Assembly: GCA_021730935.1 (NCBI GenBank)
Contig: JAKFYJ010000003.1
Coordinates: forward strand, 1-37,052
Length of the DNA: 37,052 nucleotides
Source: Elusimicrobiota bacterium
GTDB lineage: Bacteria > Elusimicrobiota > Elusimicrobia > 2-02-FULL-39-32
Direction of reading: 5' to 3'
Position numbers and translations under genes: made by a program. The notes under the pieces are model-generated. The model saw only the letters and a list, made by a program, of their open reading frames with translations. It ran no database searches and was not told the origin of the DNA. This document shows positions 14,343-21,648 of the stretch, piece by piece (the first letter of the stretch is position 1; the number at the start of each line of letters is the position of its first letter).

Positions 14343-14675
14343 TTTCTTGCGGCTTTCTGCCTGTTCAGTTGTGATGTTAAATGGGAAAGCAAGTTTGCCG
14401 AAATTAAGACGGGGGCCACTCGCACTCAGGTCAAAAAACTAATAGGTGAGCCGTTGTCCATGAAAGATGGCATCGTTCCAAAAGTTCAATTTTGGGGACC
14501 GCAAGACAGTCTTGCCTCCGTGATTGGCGCTGGATCGCACTATGAAGAATGGACTTATAAAAATAATAAAGACGATTATTATGTTTGGTTTTCTTCCGGC
14601 GTCTTAAAGAATAATTGGATTGTTGTTGATAAGGGAGCATATCCACATGATGCAGTTTTTGAAGCAAGAAAATAA
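14316..14675 (+). CDS. BamE/SmpA-like lipoprotein (cassette 13)
   Basis: This 119-residue putative lipoprotein has the signal LVFLAAFCLFSC with the lipidated Cys19. The mature part resembles the BamE/OmlA fold: FAEIKTGATRTQVKKLIGEP, then EEWTYKNNKDDYYVWFSSG. BamE belongs to the outer-membrane assembly complex, but many small cassette lipoproteins share the fold with unknown roles. The frame continues upstream to 14277; ATG 14316 or 14334 fits the signal peptide better. It begins inside the truncated attC 12. Confidence 0.72.
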   Translation: MRDVKTMLVFLAAFCLFSCDVKWESKFAEIKTGATRTQVKKLIGEPLSMKDGIVPKVQFWGPQDSLASVIGAGSHYEEWTYKNNKDDYYVWFSSGVLKNNWIVVDKGAYPHDAVFEARK

Positions 14676-14684
14676 AGTTGTCCG

Positions 14685-14764
14685 GTCCTACAATGCGATC
14701 GAGCGTATGAAATCCAAGTTAAACTGGAATTCCGATTTATTTCATGCTGAAGCATGGCGATAAA
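14685..14764 (+). other. attC site 13 (degenerate)
   Basis: The body is plainly attC (CAATGCGATCGAGCGTATGAAATCC... TTTCATGCTGAAGC), but both ends are decayed: GTCCTAC on the left and GCGATAAA on the right. A further core-like GTCTAAC is at 14775-14781. Confidence 0.6.
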
Positions 14765-14795
14765 AATTGAGACTGTCTAACGAGTTATAAAGTCT

Positions 14796-14930
14796 ATGAA
14801 ATGCTCCCGGTGTTTAAAAGAAATTGATGATGATTCCAACTTTTGCGACCAATGCGGGGGAATTATTGAAGAGCCCCCAAACCCCGAACAAGAACCAGAG
14901 ATTTCATTTGTTGAGATATGGCATCCTTGA
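14796..14930 (+). pseudogene. Zinc-ribbon protein, N-terminal part (cassette 14, frameshifted)
   Basis: This 44-residue frame encodes a zinc ribbon with Cys3, Cys6, Cys17 and Cys20 (MKCSRCLKEI, NFCDQCGG), then an acidic Pro/Glu linker. It stops at TGA 14928. A second frame (14918-15022) continues with sequence that looks like the natural end of the protein, so one indel probably broke a gene of about 75 residues. Alternatively the two are separate overlapping genes. The cassette starts in decayed attC sequence. Confidence 0.55.
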
Positions 14931-15022
14931 TGGGCCTGGCGGCAATGAGCGTTTTTGTTCAATCAGACCAGGCAGAAGCCGCCAGAGAAATATTACGCGA
15001 AGAGCTTGGTTTTAATTTATAA
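14918..15022 (+). pseudogene. C-terminal remnant, DUF2007-like (cassette 14)
   Basis: This 34-codon frame includes SVFVQSDQAEAAREILREEL, which resembles the last helix of DUF2007 signal-transducing proteins, often found joined to zinc ribbons. It is in a different frame from the zinc ribbon just upstream. It ends four bases before the attC. Confidence 0.4.
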
Positions 15023-15025
15023 GCC

Positions 15026-15103
15026 GCCTGACCATACACTCTGTCGCATCAAATCCGCGATTAAAGAGTGCGCAAATTTCAACCCTGAGTTCAGTCGTTA
15101 ATC
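15026..15103 (+). other. attC site 14 (last in the array)
   Basis: 78 bp from GCCTGAC to GTTAATC, with CATCAAATCCGCG and AATTTCAACCCTGAG arms. Both cores deviate from the array consensus, as is usual at the old end of an array. Confidence 0.75.
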
Positions 15104-15110
15104 AACCCCA

Positions 15111-15140
15111 TTGACAGGCGGGCATAATACCGCGTATAAT
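15111..15140 (+). promoter_or_regulatory. Sigma70-type promoter of the AAA ATPase gene
   Basis: TTGACA (15111-15116), 18 bases and TATAAT (15135-15140) are both perfect hexamers. The ATG at 15147 is six bases after the -10, so a leaderless transcript is expected. Confidence 0.8.
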
Positions 15141-15146
15141 AACCGC

Positions 15147-16295
15147 ATGATTACACGCCGGATCGGGGCGCATCTCGCGGCTTCCAAAAAAAGCATTCTT
15201 CTGCTTGGCCCAAGGCAGACAGGCAAGTCCACATTGATCGCGAGCCTAAAGCCCGGCCTGACCATCAACCTCGCGCAGGAATCAACTTATCTGGAATTCC
15301 TCCAGGATCCTTCCCAGCTTGAAACCCGCCTTGGCGTTTATTCCAGGCCGACAAGCGTTTTTATCGACGAAGTTCAGCGCCTTCCGAGTCTGTTGAATAC
15401 GGTCCAGTCGATTTTGGATAAACCCAATAATCGGTTCAAATTTTATCTGACCGGCTCAAGCGCAAGAAAACTCAAACGGGGACATGCCAACCTTCTGCCC
15501 GGCCGCGTTCACGTATATTCGCTGGGTCCGCTCAGCGTGAGCGAATTGGGAGAGCGTCTCGACACGCGCAAGGCTCTTGCGATCGGCACTCTCCCTGGAA
15601 TTTGGACGGAACCGGATTCCGCGACCCGCCAGAAGACGCTTCGTTCCTATGCCGCAACCTATCTCAAAGAGGAAGTTCAGGCCGAAAACCTTGCCCGAAA
15701 CCTTGAAGGATTCGCGCGCTTTTTGAACGTGACTGCGGAATGGGCCGGACAATTTTTGGATTTGGCCAAACTGGCTTCGGCTTCGCAGATTGCGCGGCAA
15801 TCCGCTGTCCGATTCTTTGAGGTGTTGGAAGACTGTTTGCTGGTTCGGAGGGCAGAGGCCTTCGGAAAAAGTCTCACGCGGCGGCTGATTCAGCATCCAA
15901 AATTTTATTTTTTTGACGTCGGCGTTCTGAACGGCCTGCTGGGAAATTTTGAGGTTTCAAGCGACAGGATCGGCCGGCTGTTTGAACATCTTGTTTTCAA
16001 CCAAATCACTCATGAGGCCGGCGCCAGGGACCTTGACGTTCGGGTGTCTACATATCGCACCGAGCATGGCGCGGAAGTGGATTTCATTGTGGAGCGAGGG
16101 CATGAGGTCTTTGCGATCGAAGTCAAGGCATCGAAAATTATCGGTTCTGGAGGATTGCAGGGATTCCAGAGCTTCAAAGAATATTATGGAAAGCGGTTCC
16201 GGCCCATGGTGTTTTATCTGGGGGACGTCAAAAGGCGGGTCCGTGAAACCGAAATCTGGCCCTGGCAGGAAGGGATCGGGGAAATTTTTAAATGA
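15147..16295 (+). CDS. AAA_14/DUF4143 family ATPase
   Basis: This 382-residue protein has an N-terminal AAA-type ATPase domain (Walker A LLLGPRQTGKST near residue 20, Walker B SVFIDEVQRLP near 85, sensor YLTGSSARK near 112) and a C-terminal DUF4143 domain. The latter has the nuclease-like strand pattern EVDFIVERGHEVFAIEVKASK (D-x-ExK). These proteins are widespread and of unclear role. The start at 15147 lies directly behind a perfect promoter; the frame upstream to 15111 is non-coding. It may be part of the accessory region rather than core. Confidence 0.87.
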   Translation: MITRRIGAHLAASKKSILLLGPRQTGKSTLIASLKPGLTINLAQESTYLEFLQDPSQLETRLGVYSRPTSVFIDEVQRLPSLLNTVQSILDKPNNRFKFYLTGSSARKLKRGHANLLPGRVHVYSLGPLSVSELGERLDTRKALAIGTLPGIWTEPDSATRQKTLRSYAATYLKEEVQAENLARNLEGFARFLNVTAEWAGQFLDLAKLASASQIARQSAVRFFEVLEDCLLVRRAEAFGKSLTRRLIQHPKFYFFDVGVLNGLLGNFEVSSDRIGRLFEHLVFNQITHEAGARDLDVRVSTYRTEHGAEVDFIVERGHEVFAIEVKASKIIGSGGLQGFQSFKEYYGKRFRPMVFYLGDVKRRVRETEIWPWQEGIGEIFK

Positions 16296-16308
16296 GGAAA
16301 CGGAAACC

Positions 16309-16953
16309 ATGACCCCAGAAGAAATCCTTCAGCTTCCCATCCGCGTCTATAACGGGCCGATTCATCTCGTTGCCACGGCGGAAGATTTGTCTCGCGCGGC
16401 TCAAGCGATGCGCCATGAAAAGGTGGTGGGGATCGACACGGAAACGAGGCCGGCTTTCAAGAAAGGCGAATCGTATCTGCCTTGCCTCGTGCAGGTTGCG
16501 GCGTCAAAGGCAGTTTATCTGTTTCAGCTCAAAAAAATGGATTTTTCCGGAGCTCTCACGGAGATGCTGGAGAACCCGTCCCTCATCAAGGCCGGCATTG
16601 GGCTTGCGGACGACTTCAAAAGCCTCAAAAAAGTTTTTCCCTTTGCCCAGCTCAACACGGTGGATCTGAGCCTCATCGCCCAAAAACACGGGCACAAACA
16701 GTCCAGCGTCCGCAGTCTGTCCGCGGACCTTCTGGGGTTCCGCATCACCAAGGGCGCCGCCACTTCCAACTGGTCCAACCCCCAACTTTCGCCCAAACAA
16801 ATCGCTTATGCCGCCACCGACGCCTGGGTGTGCCGCGAACTTTTCCTAAAATTTCAGCAGTTGGGATATCTTGATCAGGAAGGATTGCTTATTTCGCCAC
16901 AGTCCGAAACAAAAACGCCGCCAGAAGAATCCCGATCACCGACGTCACATTGA
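16309..16953 (+). CDS. DEDD-family 3'-5' exonuclease (RNase D / WRN exonuclease like)
   Basis: This 214-residue protein has the DEDD exonuclease motifs: VVGIDTETRP (Exo I, Asp and Glu), KAGIGLADDFKSL (Exo II) and QIAYAATDAWVCRELF (Exo III, Tyr and Asp). It lacks the HRDC domain of RNase D, so it is closer to stand-alone WRN-type exonuclease domains acting on RNA or DNA 3' ends. GAGGAAACGG precedes the ATG, 14 bases after the ATPase gene, so the two are co-transcribed. It overlaps convergent DUF4321 by 65 bases; its last residues are low-complexity. Confidence 0.87.
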   Translation: MTPEEILQLPIRVYNGPIHLVATAEDLSRAAQAMRHEKVVGIDTETRPAFKKGESYLPCLVQVAASKAVYLFQLKKMDFSGALTEMLENPSLIKAGIGLADDFKSLKKVFPFAQLNTVDLSLIAQKHGHKQSSVRSLSADLLGFRITKGAATSNWSNPQLSPKQIAYAATDAWVCRELFLKFQQLGYLDQEGLLISPQSETKTPPEESRSPTSH

Positions 16954-17155
16954 ATTTAAACAGACATCCGAAAGTCACTTCTAAAACTCGCAAATCTAAA
17001 GTCGCCGGCTGAAGGCCCGCGGAAATTTCCTTTGAGAAAAGGTCATGGACCATGCCTTCCGGAAATGTGTGTCCAATAAATCCCCCGATGAAACTGCCGA
17101 GCAGCGCTCCCACCACGATCACCAAAATCCCTGTCAAAATGCTTTTCCCGCCCAT
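16889..17155 (-). CDS. DUF4321 membrane protein
   Basis: This 88-residue protein has two membrane helices (about residues 7-28 and 66-84) and the family motif ATLDLRVLEVTFGCLFKFNVTS between them. DUF4321 proteins are small inner-membrane proteins of unknown role in many bacterial phyla. AGGAGG lies seven bases before the ATG. It converges with and overlaps the exonuclease gene at its 3' end and lies downstream of cutA on the same strand, separated by a long inverted repeat. Confidence 0.8.
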   Translation of the reverse strand: MGGKSILTGILVIVVGALLGSFIGGFIGHTFPEGMVHDLFSKEISAGLQPATLDLRVLEVTFGCLFKFNVTSVIGILLAAFLFRTVAK

Positions 17156-17175
17156 TTATCCGCCTCCTGTTTAGC

Positions 17176-17310
17176 TTCTTAAAATGGGGTTATCCTCTTT
17201 TTCTTCGACACGCTCACCCGAGTGCGGGGCTCGCTTGGATCTCGCGAAAGCGTATGCCAGTCTTTCGCTCGATACAGTCTCAGAAAAACAGGATAACCCC
17301 ATTTTAAGAA
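17176..17310. repeat. MITE-like structured inverted-repeat element
   Basis: The outer arms are a perfect 21-bp inverted repeat (17176-17196 and 17290-17310, starting TTCTTAAAAT), extended by TTTTTCT with one mismatch. Inside lie two smaller hairpins: CGAG/CTCG (17219-17233) and GCGAAAG/CTTTCGC (17244-17268). No coding frame is visible. The cutA stop codon lies inside the right arm. It could be a small non-autonomous mobile element or a structured RNA. Confidence 0.75.
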
Positions 17311-17621
17311 ACAGACTCCTCGATCCACTTCAAATAATCCGTGTTCCCGTCCAAAATCGGGAGAGCAATCACTTCCGGCACAGAATAAGAATGAATTTTT
17401 TTGATGTGTTGTGTCAGTTTTTTTGTGAGGGACCTTTTCGTCTTTATGATCATGAGGGATTCGTGCGCCGTTTCAATCTTGCCTTGCCACCAATAGCTCG
17501 AGGAAATTTTGGGAAGAATGTTCACGCAGGCGGCGAGTTTATGCTTGAGGATGGAGGAGGATATTTTGCGGGCTTCTCTCTCTGAAGATGCGGTGGATAA
17601 AACTATACAAGTCCGAGCCAT
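17304..17621 (-). CDS. cutA: CutA-family divalent-ion tolerance protein
   Basis: This 105-residue protein matches CutA, a small trimeric protein linked to copper and other metal tolerance. Typical pieces are IVLSTASSEREARKISSSIL, LAACVNILP, SSYWWQGKIE, E-SLMIIKTK and the end YLKWIEESV. The length is normal. Its stop codon is supplied within the arm of the adjacent inverted-repeat element, which suggests insertion exactly at the end of the gene. It diverges from the peptidase gene across about 30 bases. Confidence 0.9.
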   Translation of the reverse strand: MARTCIVLSTASSEREARKISSSILKHKLAACVNILPKISSSYWWQGKIETAHESLMIIKTKRSLTKKLTQHIKKIHSYSVPEVIALPILDGNTDYLKWIEESVS

Positions 17622-17651
17622 ATGCGATGCATTATAGTATAATCATACCTC

Positions 17652-18719
17652 ATGGAAAATCACGAAAAGCACATGTTTGCCCGACGGAACGACACCTTGC
17701 GCCAGCGCCTCAAGGACAAGGGGCTGGACGCTTATCTCACTTTTGATCAGTCCGATGTGATGTATGTGTCCGGCATGCCGTCCGAAGGCTGTTTCGTTTT
17801 GATCTCGCAGTCGGGGGATTTCCTCTTCGCGCCTCTCCTGCTCGCCGAACACGCGCGTGCCGTCGTGCAAAAACCTATGAAGGTTGTTGAAGATCGGCGG
17901 CTCCTCAAAGCCATGGCGGGCATCATAAAGAAAAATGGCCTCAAAAAGATTGGCTATGACCCCGACAAAATCCAGGTCGGGCTTTTCAAATCTCTCAGTT
18001 CTCTGCCCAATGTCCATTGGGAACCCCTGGGCGGGTTCATTTTGTGGCAACGCATGTTCAAAGACGCTCACGAGATCGGACTGATTTCCAAAGCCTGCCA
18101 GCTGACCACGCGGTCCGCCGAAAAATGCCTGGCCACCCTCAAAGAAGGTATTACGGAACAGGAATTGTCGTTCAAGCTGGAACGGCTGTTTCAGGACGGA
18201 GGTTCCGTCAAACCCGCGTTCGAAACCATCGTCGCTTTCGGGGAAAGCGCGGCGTATCCTCACCATGTCGTCACGAAGAAGAAACTGGGCAAGAATATGG
18301 CCGTTTTGATGGACCTGGGCTCCTCGATGGAAGGGTATAAAAGTGATTTGACCCGCACGGGGTTTTTTGGTAAAATTTCACCCCGGTTTAAGAAGATTTA
18401 CAACATTGTCAAAGAAGCCCAAGCCGCCGGAATCGCCGCCGTACGCGACGGAGTTGCCGCGGGGAAGGTGGACTTTGTCTGCCGGGAAACCATACGAAAA
18501 GCCGGATTCGGGAAATTTTATGTGCATGGCACCGGGCACGGAGTGGGGCTGGACATTCATGAGCCGCCGCGCCTGGGGATCAGCGTGAAAGACATCCTGA
18601 AAGAAAACATGGTGGTCACCGTAGAGCCGGGCATCTATTTGCCGGGCGAGTTCGGGGTCCGCATTGAAGACACGGTTTTAGTCACAAAGGGAGGATGTAA
18701 AGTTCTGACGGTTGTGTAG
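17652..18719 (+). CDS. Xaa-Pro aminopeptidase (M24B family)
   Basis: This 355-residue metallopeptidase removes residues before proline. It has an N-terminal creatinase-like domain and the pita-bread catalytic domain, with metal ligands Asp (AVLMDLGS), Asp (SDLTRTG), His (GTGHGVGLDIHE), Glu (TVEPGIY) and Glu (RIEDTV). A TATAAT at 17638-17643 lies eight bases before the ATG, with a poor -35. An internal ATG at 17673 could also serve. The stop codon lies inside a palindromic repeat. It is often followed by efp, as here. Confidence 0.92.
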   Translation: MENHEKHMFARRNDTLRQRLKDKGLDAYLTFDQSDVMYVSGMPSEGCFVLISQSGDFLFAPLLLAEHARAVVQKPMKVVEDRRLLKAMAGIIKKNGLKKIGYDPDKIQVGLFKSLSSLPNVHWEPLGGFILWQRMFKDAHEIGLISKACQLTTRSAEKCLATLKEGITEQELSFKLERLFQDGGSVKPAFETIVAFGESAAYPHHVVTKKKLGKNMAVLMDLGSSMEGYKSDLTRTGFFGKISPRFKKIYNIVKEAQAAGIAAVRDGVAAGKVDFVCRETIRKAGFGKFYVHGTGHGVGLDIHEPPRLGISVKDILKENMVVTVEPGIYLPGEFGVRIEDTVLVTKGGCKVLTVV

Positions 18720-18744
18720 GGGCGATTCATGAATCGCCCGTACA
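18715..18744. repeat. 30-bp palindromic REP-like element
   Basis: TGTAGGGGCGATTC pairs with GAATCGCCCGTACA around the centre CATG-like dyad, with one mismatch; the inner 20 bases are a perfect palindrome. It covers the stop codon of the peptidase gene. Similar GGGCGATTC/GAATCGCCC palindromes recur in many bacterial genomes. It could also act as a transcription barrier. Confidence 0.7.
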
Positions 18745-18765
18745 GCATCAGGATTAAATAAAATT

Positions 18766-19323
18766 ATGATCGGCATCAGCGATTTCAAAAACGGCACCAT
18801 ATTCGAAAACGAAGGCACAGTTTATCAGGTCGTGTGGTTTCAGCACCACAAGCCCGGCAAAGGCGGAGCGGTCATGCGCACCAAGATCCGCAATGTCCGA
18901 ACGGGCGCGATCACCGAGCAGACTTTCAAGTCCGGCGAAAAGTTCAAGGAAGTGGACATGAGCCGCCGCAAGAAACAATATCTTTATAGCGACGGCGAAA
19001 AATACACTTTCATGGACCAGGAAACTTTTGATCAGATCGAAGTCACCAAAGAAAAGCTTGGCGATGCCGTGAATTATCTGAAAGAGAACATGGAAGTTGA
19101 ATCGCTTTATCTGGAAGACGAATTTTTGGGGCTCGATATGCCCGCTTCCGTCCTGCTCAAGGTGACCTATACGGTCCCCGGCATCAAGGGAGATTCCGTT
19201 TCCAACACCACCAAGCCCGCCACGGTGGAGACCGGCATTGAGCTTCTGGTTCCTCTCTTCATCAAAGAGGGAGACACGATCAAAGTGGACACGCGCACGG
19301 GAGATTATGTCGAGCGAGCCTAA
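18766..19323 (+). CDS. efp: Translation elongation factor P
   Basis: This 185-residue protein relieves ribosome stalling at polyproline. The modified-tip lysine is Lys32 in the loop HHKPGKGGA. The middle and C-terminal OB domains end in the usual GDTIKVDTRTGDYVERA. The length is standard. No lysine-modifying enzyme (EpmA/EarP) is in the window. Its end overlaps the accB start by 17 bases, a common efp-accB-accC order, so the genes are probably co-transcribed with translational coupling. Confidence 0.97.
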   Translation: MIGISDFKNGTIFENEGTVYQVVWFQHHKPGKGGAVMRTKIRNVRTGAITEQTFKSGEKFKEVDMSRRKKQYLYSDGEKYTFMDQETFDQIEVTKEKLGDAVNYLKENMEVESLYLEDEFLGLDMPASVLLKVTYTVPGIKGDSVSNTTKPATVETGIELLVPLFIKEGDTIKVDTRTGDYVERA

Positions 19324-19780
19324 AGAAATTCAGACCGATTCCGAGAAAGACCAGTTCAAAGACATCCTGGCTTTCATCGAGAAGACGGACCTCGAATATG
19401 TCGAGATCGAGCGCAAGGGCAAAAAAATTATGCTCAAGCGTTCCGCGCACGGCGTGCCCAGCCTTCATCCCCAGATGTCCGAAGCGGAACTGGCCCAGGC
19501 AGAAGAAGACAAGGGTCCCAAACATTTTATGATTCTTTCTCCCATCGTCGGAAGATTTCACAGTTCCATGGGTTCTGACAGGCCCGCGCTCGTTGTTGAG
19601 GGAAGCCACATCACCGCGGGACAGAGAGTCGCGATCGTGGAAGCCATGAAAATAAAAAAAGAAGTTTTTTCCGCTGTCACGGGCAAAGTGGTCAAGATCA
19701 ATGTTAACGATGGAGACGCGGTCGAATACGGACAGGAACTTTTCAAGATAGAAGTCGACGAGCCTGAAACGGAACAATAA
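19307..19780 (+). CDS. accB: Biotin carboxyl carrier protein of acetyl-CoA carboxylase
   Basis: This 157-residue protein carries biotin between the carboxylase and transferase parts of acetyl-CoA carboxylase. An acidic N-terminal region leads to the biotinyl domain with VEAMKIKKEV (the biotinylated Lys; Ile replaces the more common Met after it). The open frame reaches 19238, inside efp; the ATG at 19307 behind GGGAG is the natural start. Eight bases separate its stop from the accC ATG. Confidence 0.95.
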   Translation: MSSEPKEIQTDSEKDQFKDILAFIEKTDLEYVEIERKGKKIMLKRSAHGVPSLHPQMSEAELAQAEEDKGPKHFMILSPIVGRFHSSMGSDRPALVVEGSHITAGQRVAIVEAMKIKKEVFSAVTGKVVKINVNDGDAVEYGQELFKIEVDEPETEQ

Positions 19781-19788
19781 ATTTGCCT

Positions 19789-21141
19789 ATGTTTAAAAAA
19801 GTATTGATCGCAAACAGGGGGGAAATCGCAGTCCGGGTCATCCGCGCCTGCCGTGAACTCGGCATTCAGACCGTGGCCGTCCACTCGGAGGCCGACAAGG
19901 AAAGCCTGCATGTCCGCCTGGCCGACAAAGCCATCTGCATTGGGCCCGCCCCTGCCGCGGACAGTTATCTGAACATCCCCAGCATCATCTCCGCCTGCGA
20001 AATCACCGGAGCCGACGCCGTGCATCCGGGATATGGTTTCCTGTCGGAAAATGAAGACTTCGCCGAGATCTGCGAAGCGCACGGACTCACTTTTATAGGC
20101 CCTTCCAAAGATTCCATCGCGCGGATGGGCAACAAGATTGAAGCCAAGAAGATTGCCCGGGAATCCGGGTGCGATCTCATCCCCGGCTCGCCCAACGGCG
20201 TGACTCCGGACGATCCGGAAATGCTCAAACTTGCCCGCAAAATCGGTTATCCCATGATCGTGAAAGCGGCCGGCGGCGGCGGCGGAAAAGGCATGCGCAT
20301 CGTCACTCACGAAGAAGCGCTTTCCGACATGGTCAAGCTCGCTTCCAATGAAGCTCAGAGAGCCTTCGGCGATCCCAGAGTTTATCTCGAAAAATATCTT
20401 GAAGGTCCCAGGCATATTGAAGTTCAAATATTAGCCGACAAAAAGGGGAAAGTCGTTGCGCTTCCCGAACGCGACTGTTCGGTCCAGCGGCGTTATCAAA
20501 AACTCATTGAGGAGTCCCCTTCTCCGGCCGTTTCTGACAAACAGCGCAAGCGCCTGCTCCGGGCCGCCCGCAAGATCGCTCAGGAAGTGGGATATGTCAC
20601 CGTGGGCACGATCGAATTTTTAATGGACAAGAACGGCGCCTTTTATTTTATGGAAATGAACACGCGCATCCAGGTGGAACATCCCGTCACTGAAATGGTC
20701 ACGGGGCTGGACCTGGTCAAGTGGCAGATCATGCTGGCCGCGGGCGAACGCCTCACTTTTGACGAGGACGACATCCGCATCCGCACCCACGCCATCGAGT
20801 GCCGCGTGAACGCCGAAGATTCCGAACATGATTTCGTGCCCAGCCCCGGCAAAGTGGAAAAGTTCATCGTCCCCGGAGGCCCCGGAGTGCGCGTGGACAC
20901 TCATGTTTATTCGGGATACACCGTTCCGCCTTTTTATGATTCCCTGCTCGCGAAAGTGATTGTCCAGCACGACAATCGGGACGCCGCCATCACCCGCATG
21001 CGCCGCGCCCTTGGAGAATTCATCATTGAAGGCGTGCGGACCACCATTCCTTTTCATCAGAAGGTCCTCGAGCATGAGGCTTTCCGTTACGGCGATGTCA
21101 CCACGAACTTCATTGCCAAACACATCGCTGGAACCGAATAA
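19789..21141 (+). CDS. accC: Biotin carboxylase subunit of acetyl-CoA carboxylase
   Basis: This 450-residue ATP-grasp enzyme carboxylates biotin on AccB. MFKKVLIANRGEIAVRVIRA, the glycine-rich ATP loop KAAGGGGGKGMR, ERDCSVQRRYQKLIEE, FMEMNTRIQVEHPVTE and the C-terminal GYTVPPFYDSLLAK segment are all intact. A TTG six bases upstream is in frame, but the ATG at 19789 is the expected start. Only the accBC part of the complex is here; accA/accD are not in the window. Confidence 0.97.
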   Translation: MFKKVLIANRGEIAVRVIRACRELGIQTVAVHSEADKESLHVRLADKAICIGPAPAADSYLNIPSIISACEITGADAVHPGYGFLSENEDFAEICEAHGLTFIGPSKDSIARMGNKIEAKKIARESGCDLIPGSPNGVTPDDPEMLKLARKIGYPMIVKAAGGGGGKGMRIVTHEEALSDMVKLASNEAQRAFGDPRVYLEKYLEGPRHIEVQILADKKGKVVALPERDCSVQRRYQKLIEESPSPAVSDKQRKRLLRAARKIAQEVGYVTVGTIEFLMDKNGAFYFMEMNTRIQVEHPVTEMVTGLDLVKWQIMLAAGERLTFDEDDIRIRTHAIECRVNAEDSEHDFVPSPGKVEKFIVPGGPGVRVDTHVYSGYTVPPFYDSLLAKVIVQHDNRDAAITRMRRALGEFIIEGVRTTIPFHQKVLEHEAFRYGDVTTNFIAKHIAGTE

Positions 21142-21171
21142 ACCTCTCCTTCTCAAAAAATTTATAAGACC

Positions 21172-21648
21172 ATGAAGGAGACAAAAAAAGTCTTTTCACG
21201 CGCTGTTCTCGCCCGAATGCTTTCCAGGCGGGGGAAGCAGAAAATCGTTTTCACGAACGGCTGTTTCGATCTTTTGCATGTCGGGCATGTGCGGCTTTTC
21301 AAAAAAGCCAGGAGTCTTGGAGACAAGTTGGTGGTCGCGGTCAACAGCGACGATTCTGTCAGGCGGCTGAAAGGTTCCGCCAGGCCCTTGGTTTCCGAAA
21401 AAGAGAGGGCCGAGCTCCTTGCTTCTTTGAACTGCGTGGATTATGTCATCGTTTTCGACGAGGACACGCCATTGGAGAGCATCCTGGCGCTCAAGCCCGA
21501 TGTTCTGATCAAGGGCGCGGATTATGGGCTGTCTGAAATTGTCGGCAACGAAATCGTAAAAAAAGTTGTCCGCTTTCCCATCGTCAAAGGCGTTTCAACC
21601 ACGAACCTGATCAAAAAAGTCTTAAAGGCGTATGGCGATAAAGTTTAA
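21172..21648 (+). CDS. rfaE2: Heptose-1-phosphate adenylyltransferase (RfaE2/HldE C-domain type)
   Basis: This 158-residue cytidylyl/adenylyltransferase-fold protein has FTNGCFDLLHVGHVRLFKKA (with the HxGH motif), VAVNSDDSVRRLKG, and the ending GVSTTNLIKK that matches the ISTTxxIxK motif. It would activate heptose-1-phosphate for LPS inner core, supporting a Gram-negative host. It lacks the kinase domain found in fused HldE. The 3' end overlaps the next gene by 17 bases. A related glycerol-3-phosphate cytidylyltransferase is the alternative. Confidence 0.88.
   Translation: MKETKKVFSRAVLARMLSRRGKQKIVFTNGCFDLLHVGHVRLFKKARSLGDKLVVAVNSDDSVRRLKGSARPLVSEKERAELLASLNCVDYVIVFDEDTPLESILALKPDVLIKGADYGLSEIVGNEIVKKVVRFPIVKGVSTTNLIKKVLKAYGDKV

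Noticed and set aside
7559-15103. Repeated palindromic units as a possible CRISPR array
   Set aside because: The units differ in length (44-103 bp), are spaced by whole genes and carry integron core sites at both ends, with intI adjacent. They are attC sites, not CRISPR repeats.
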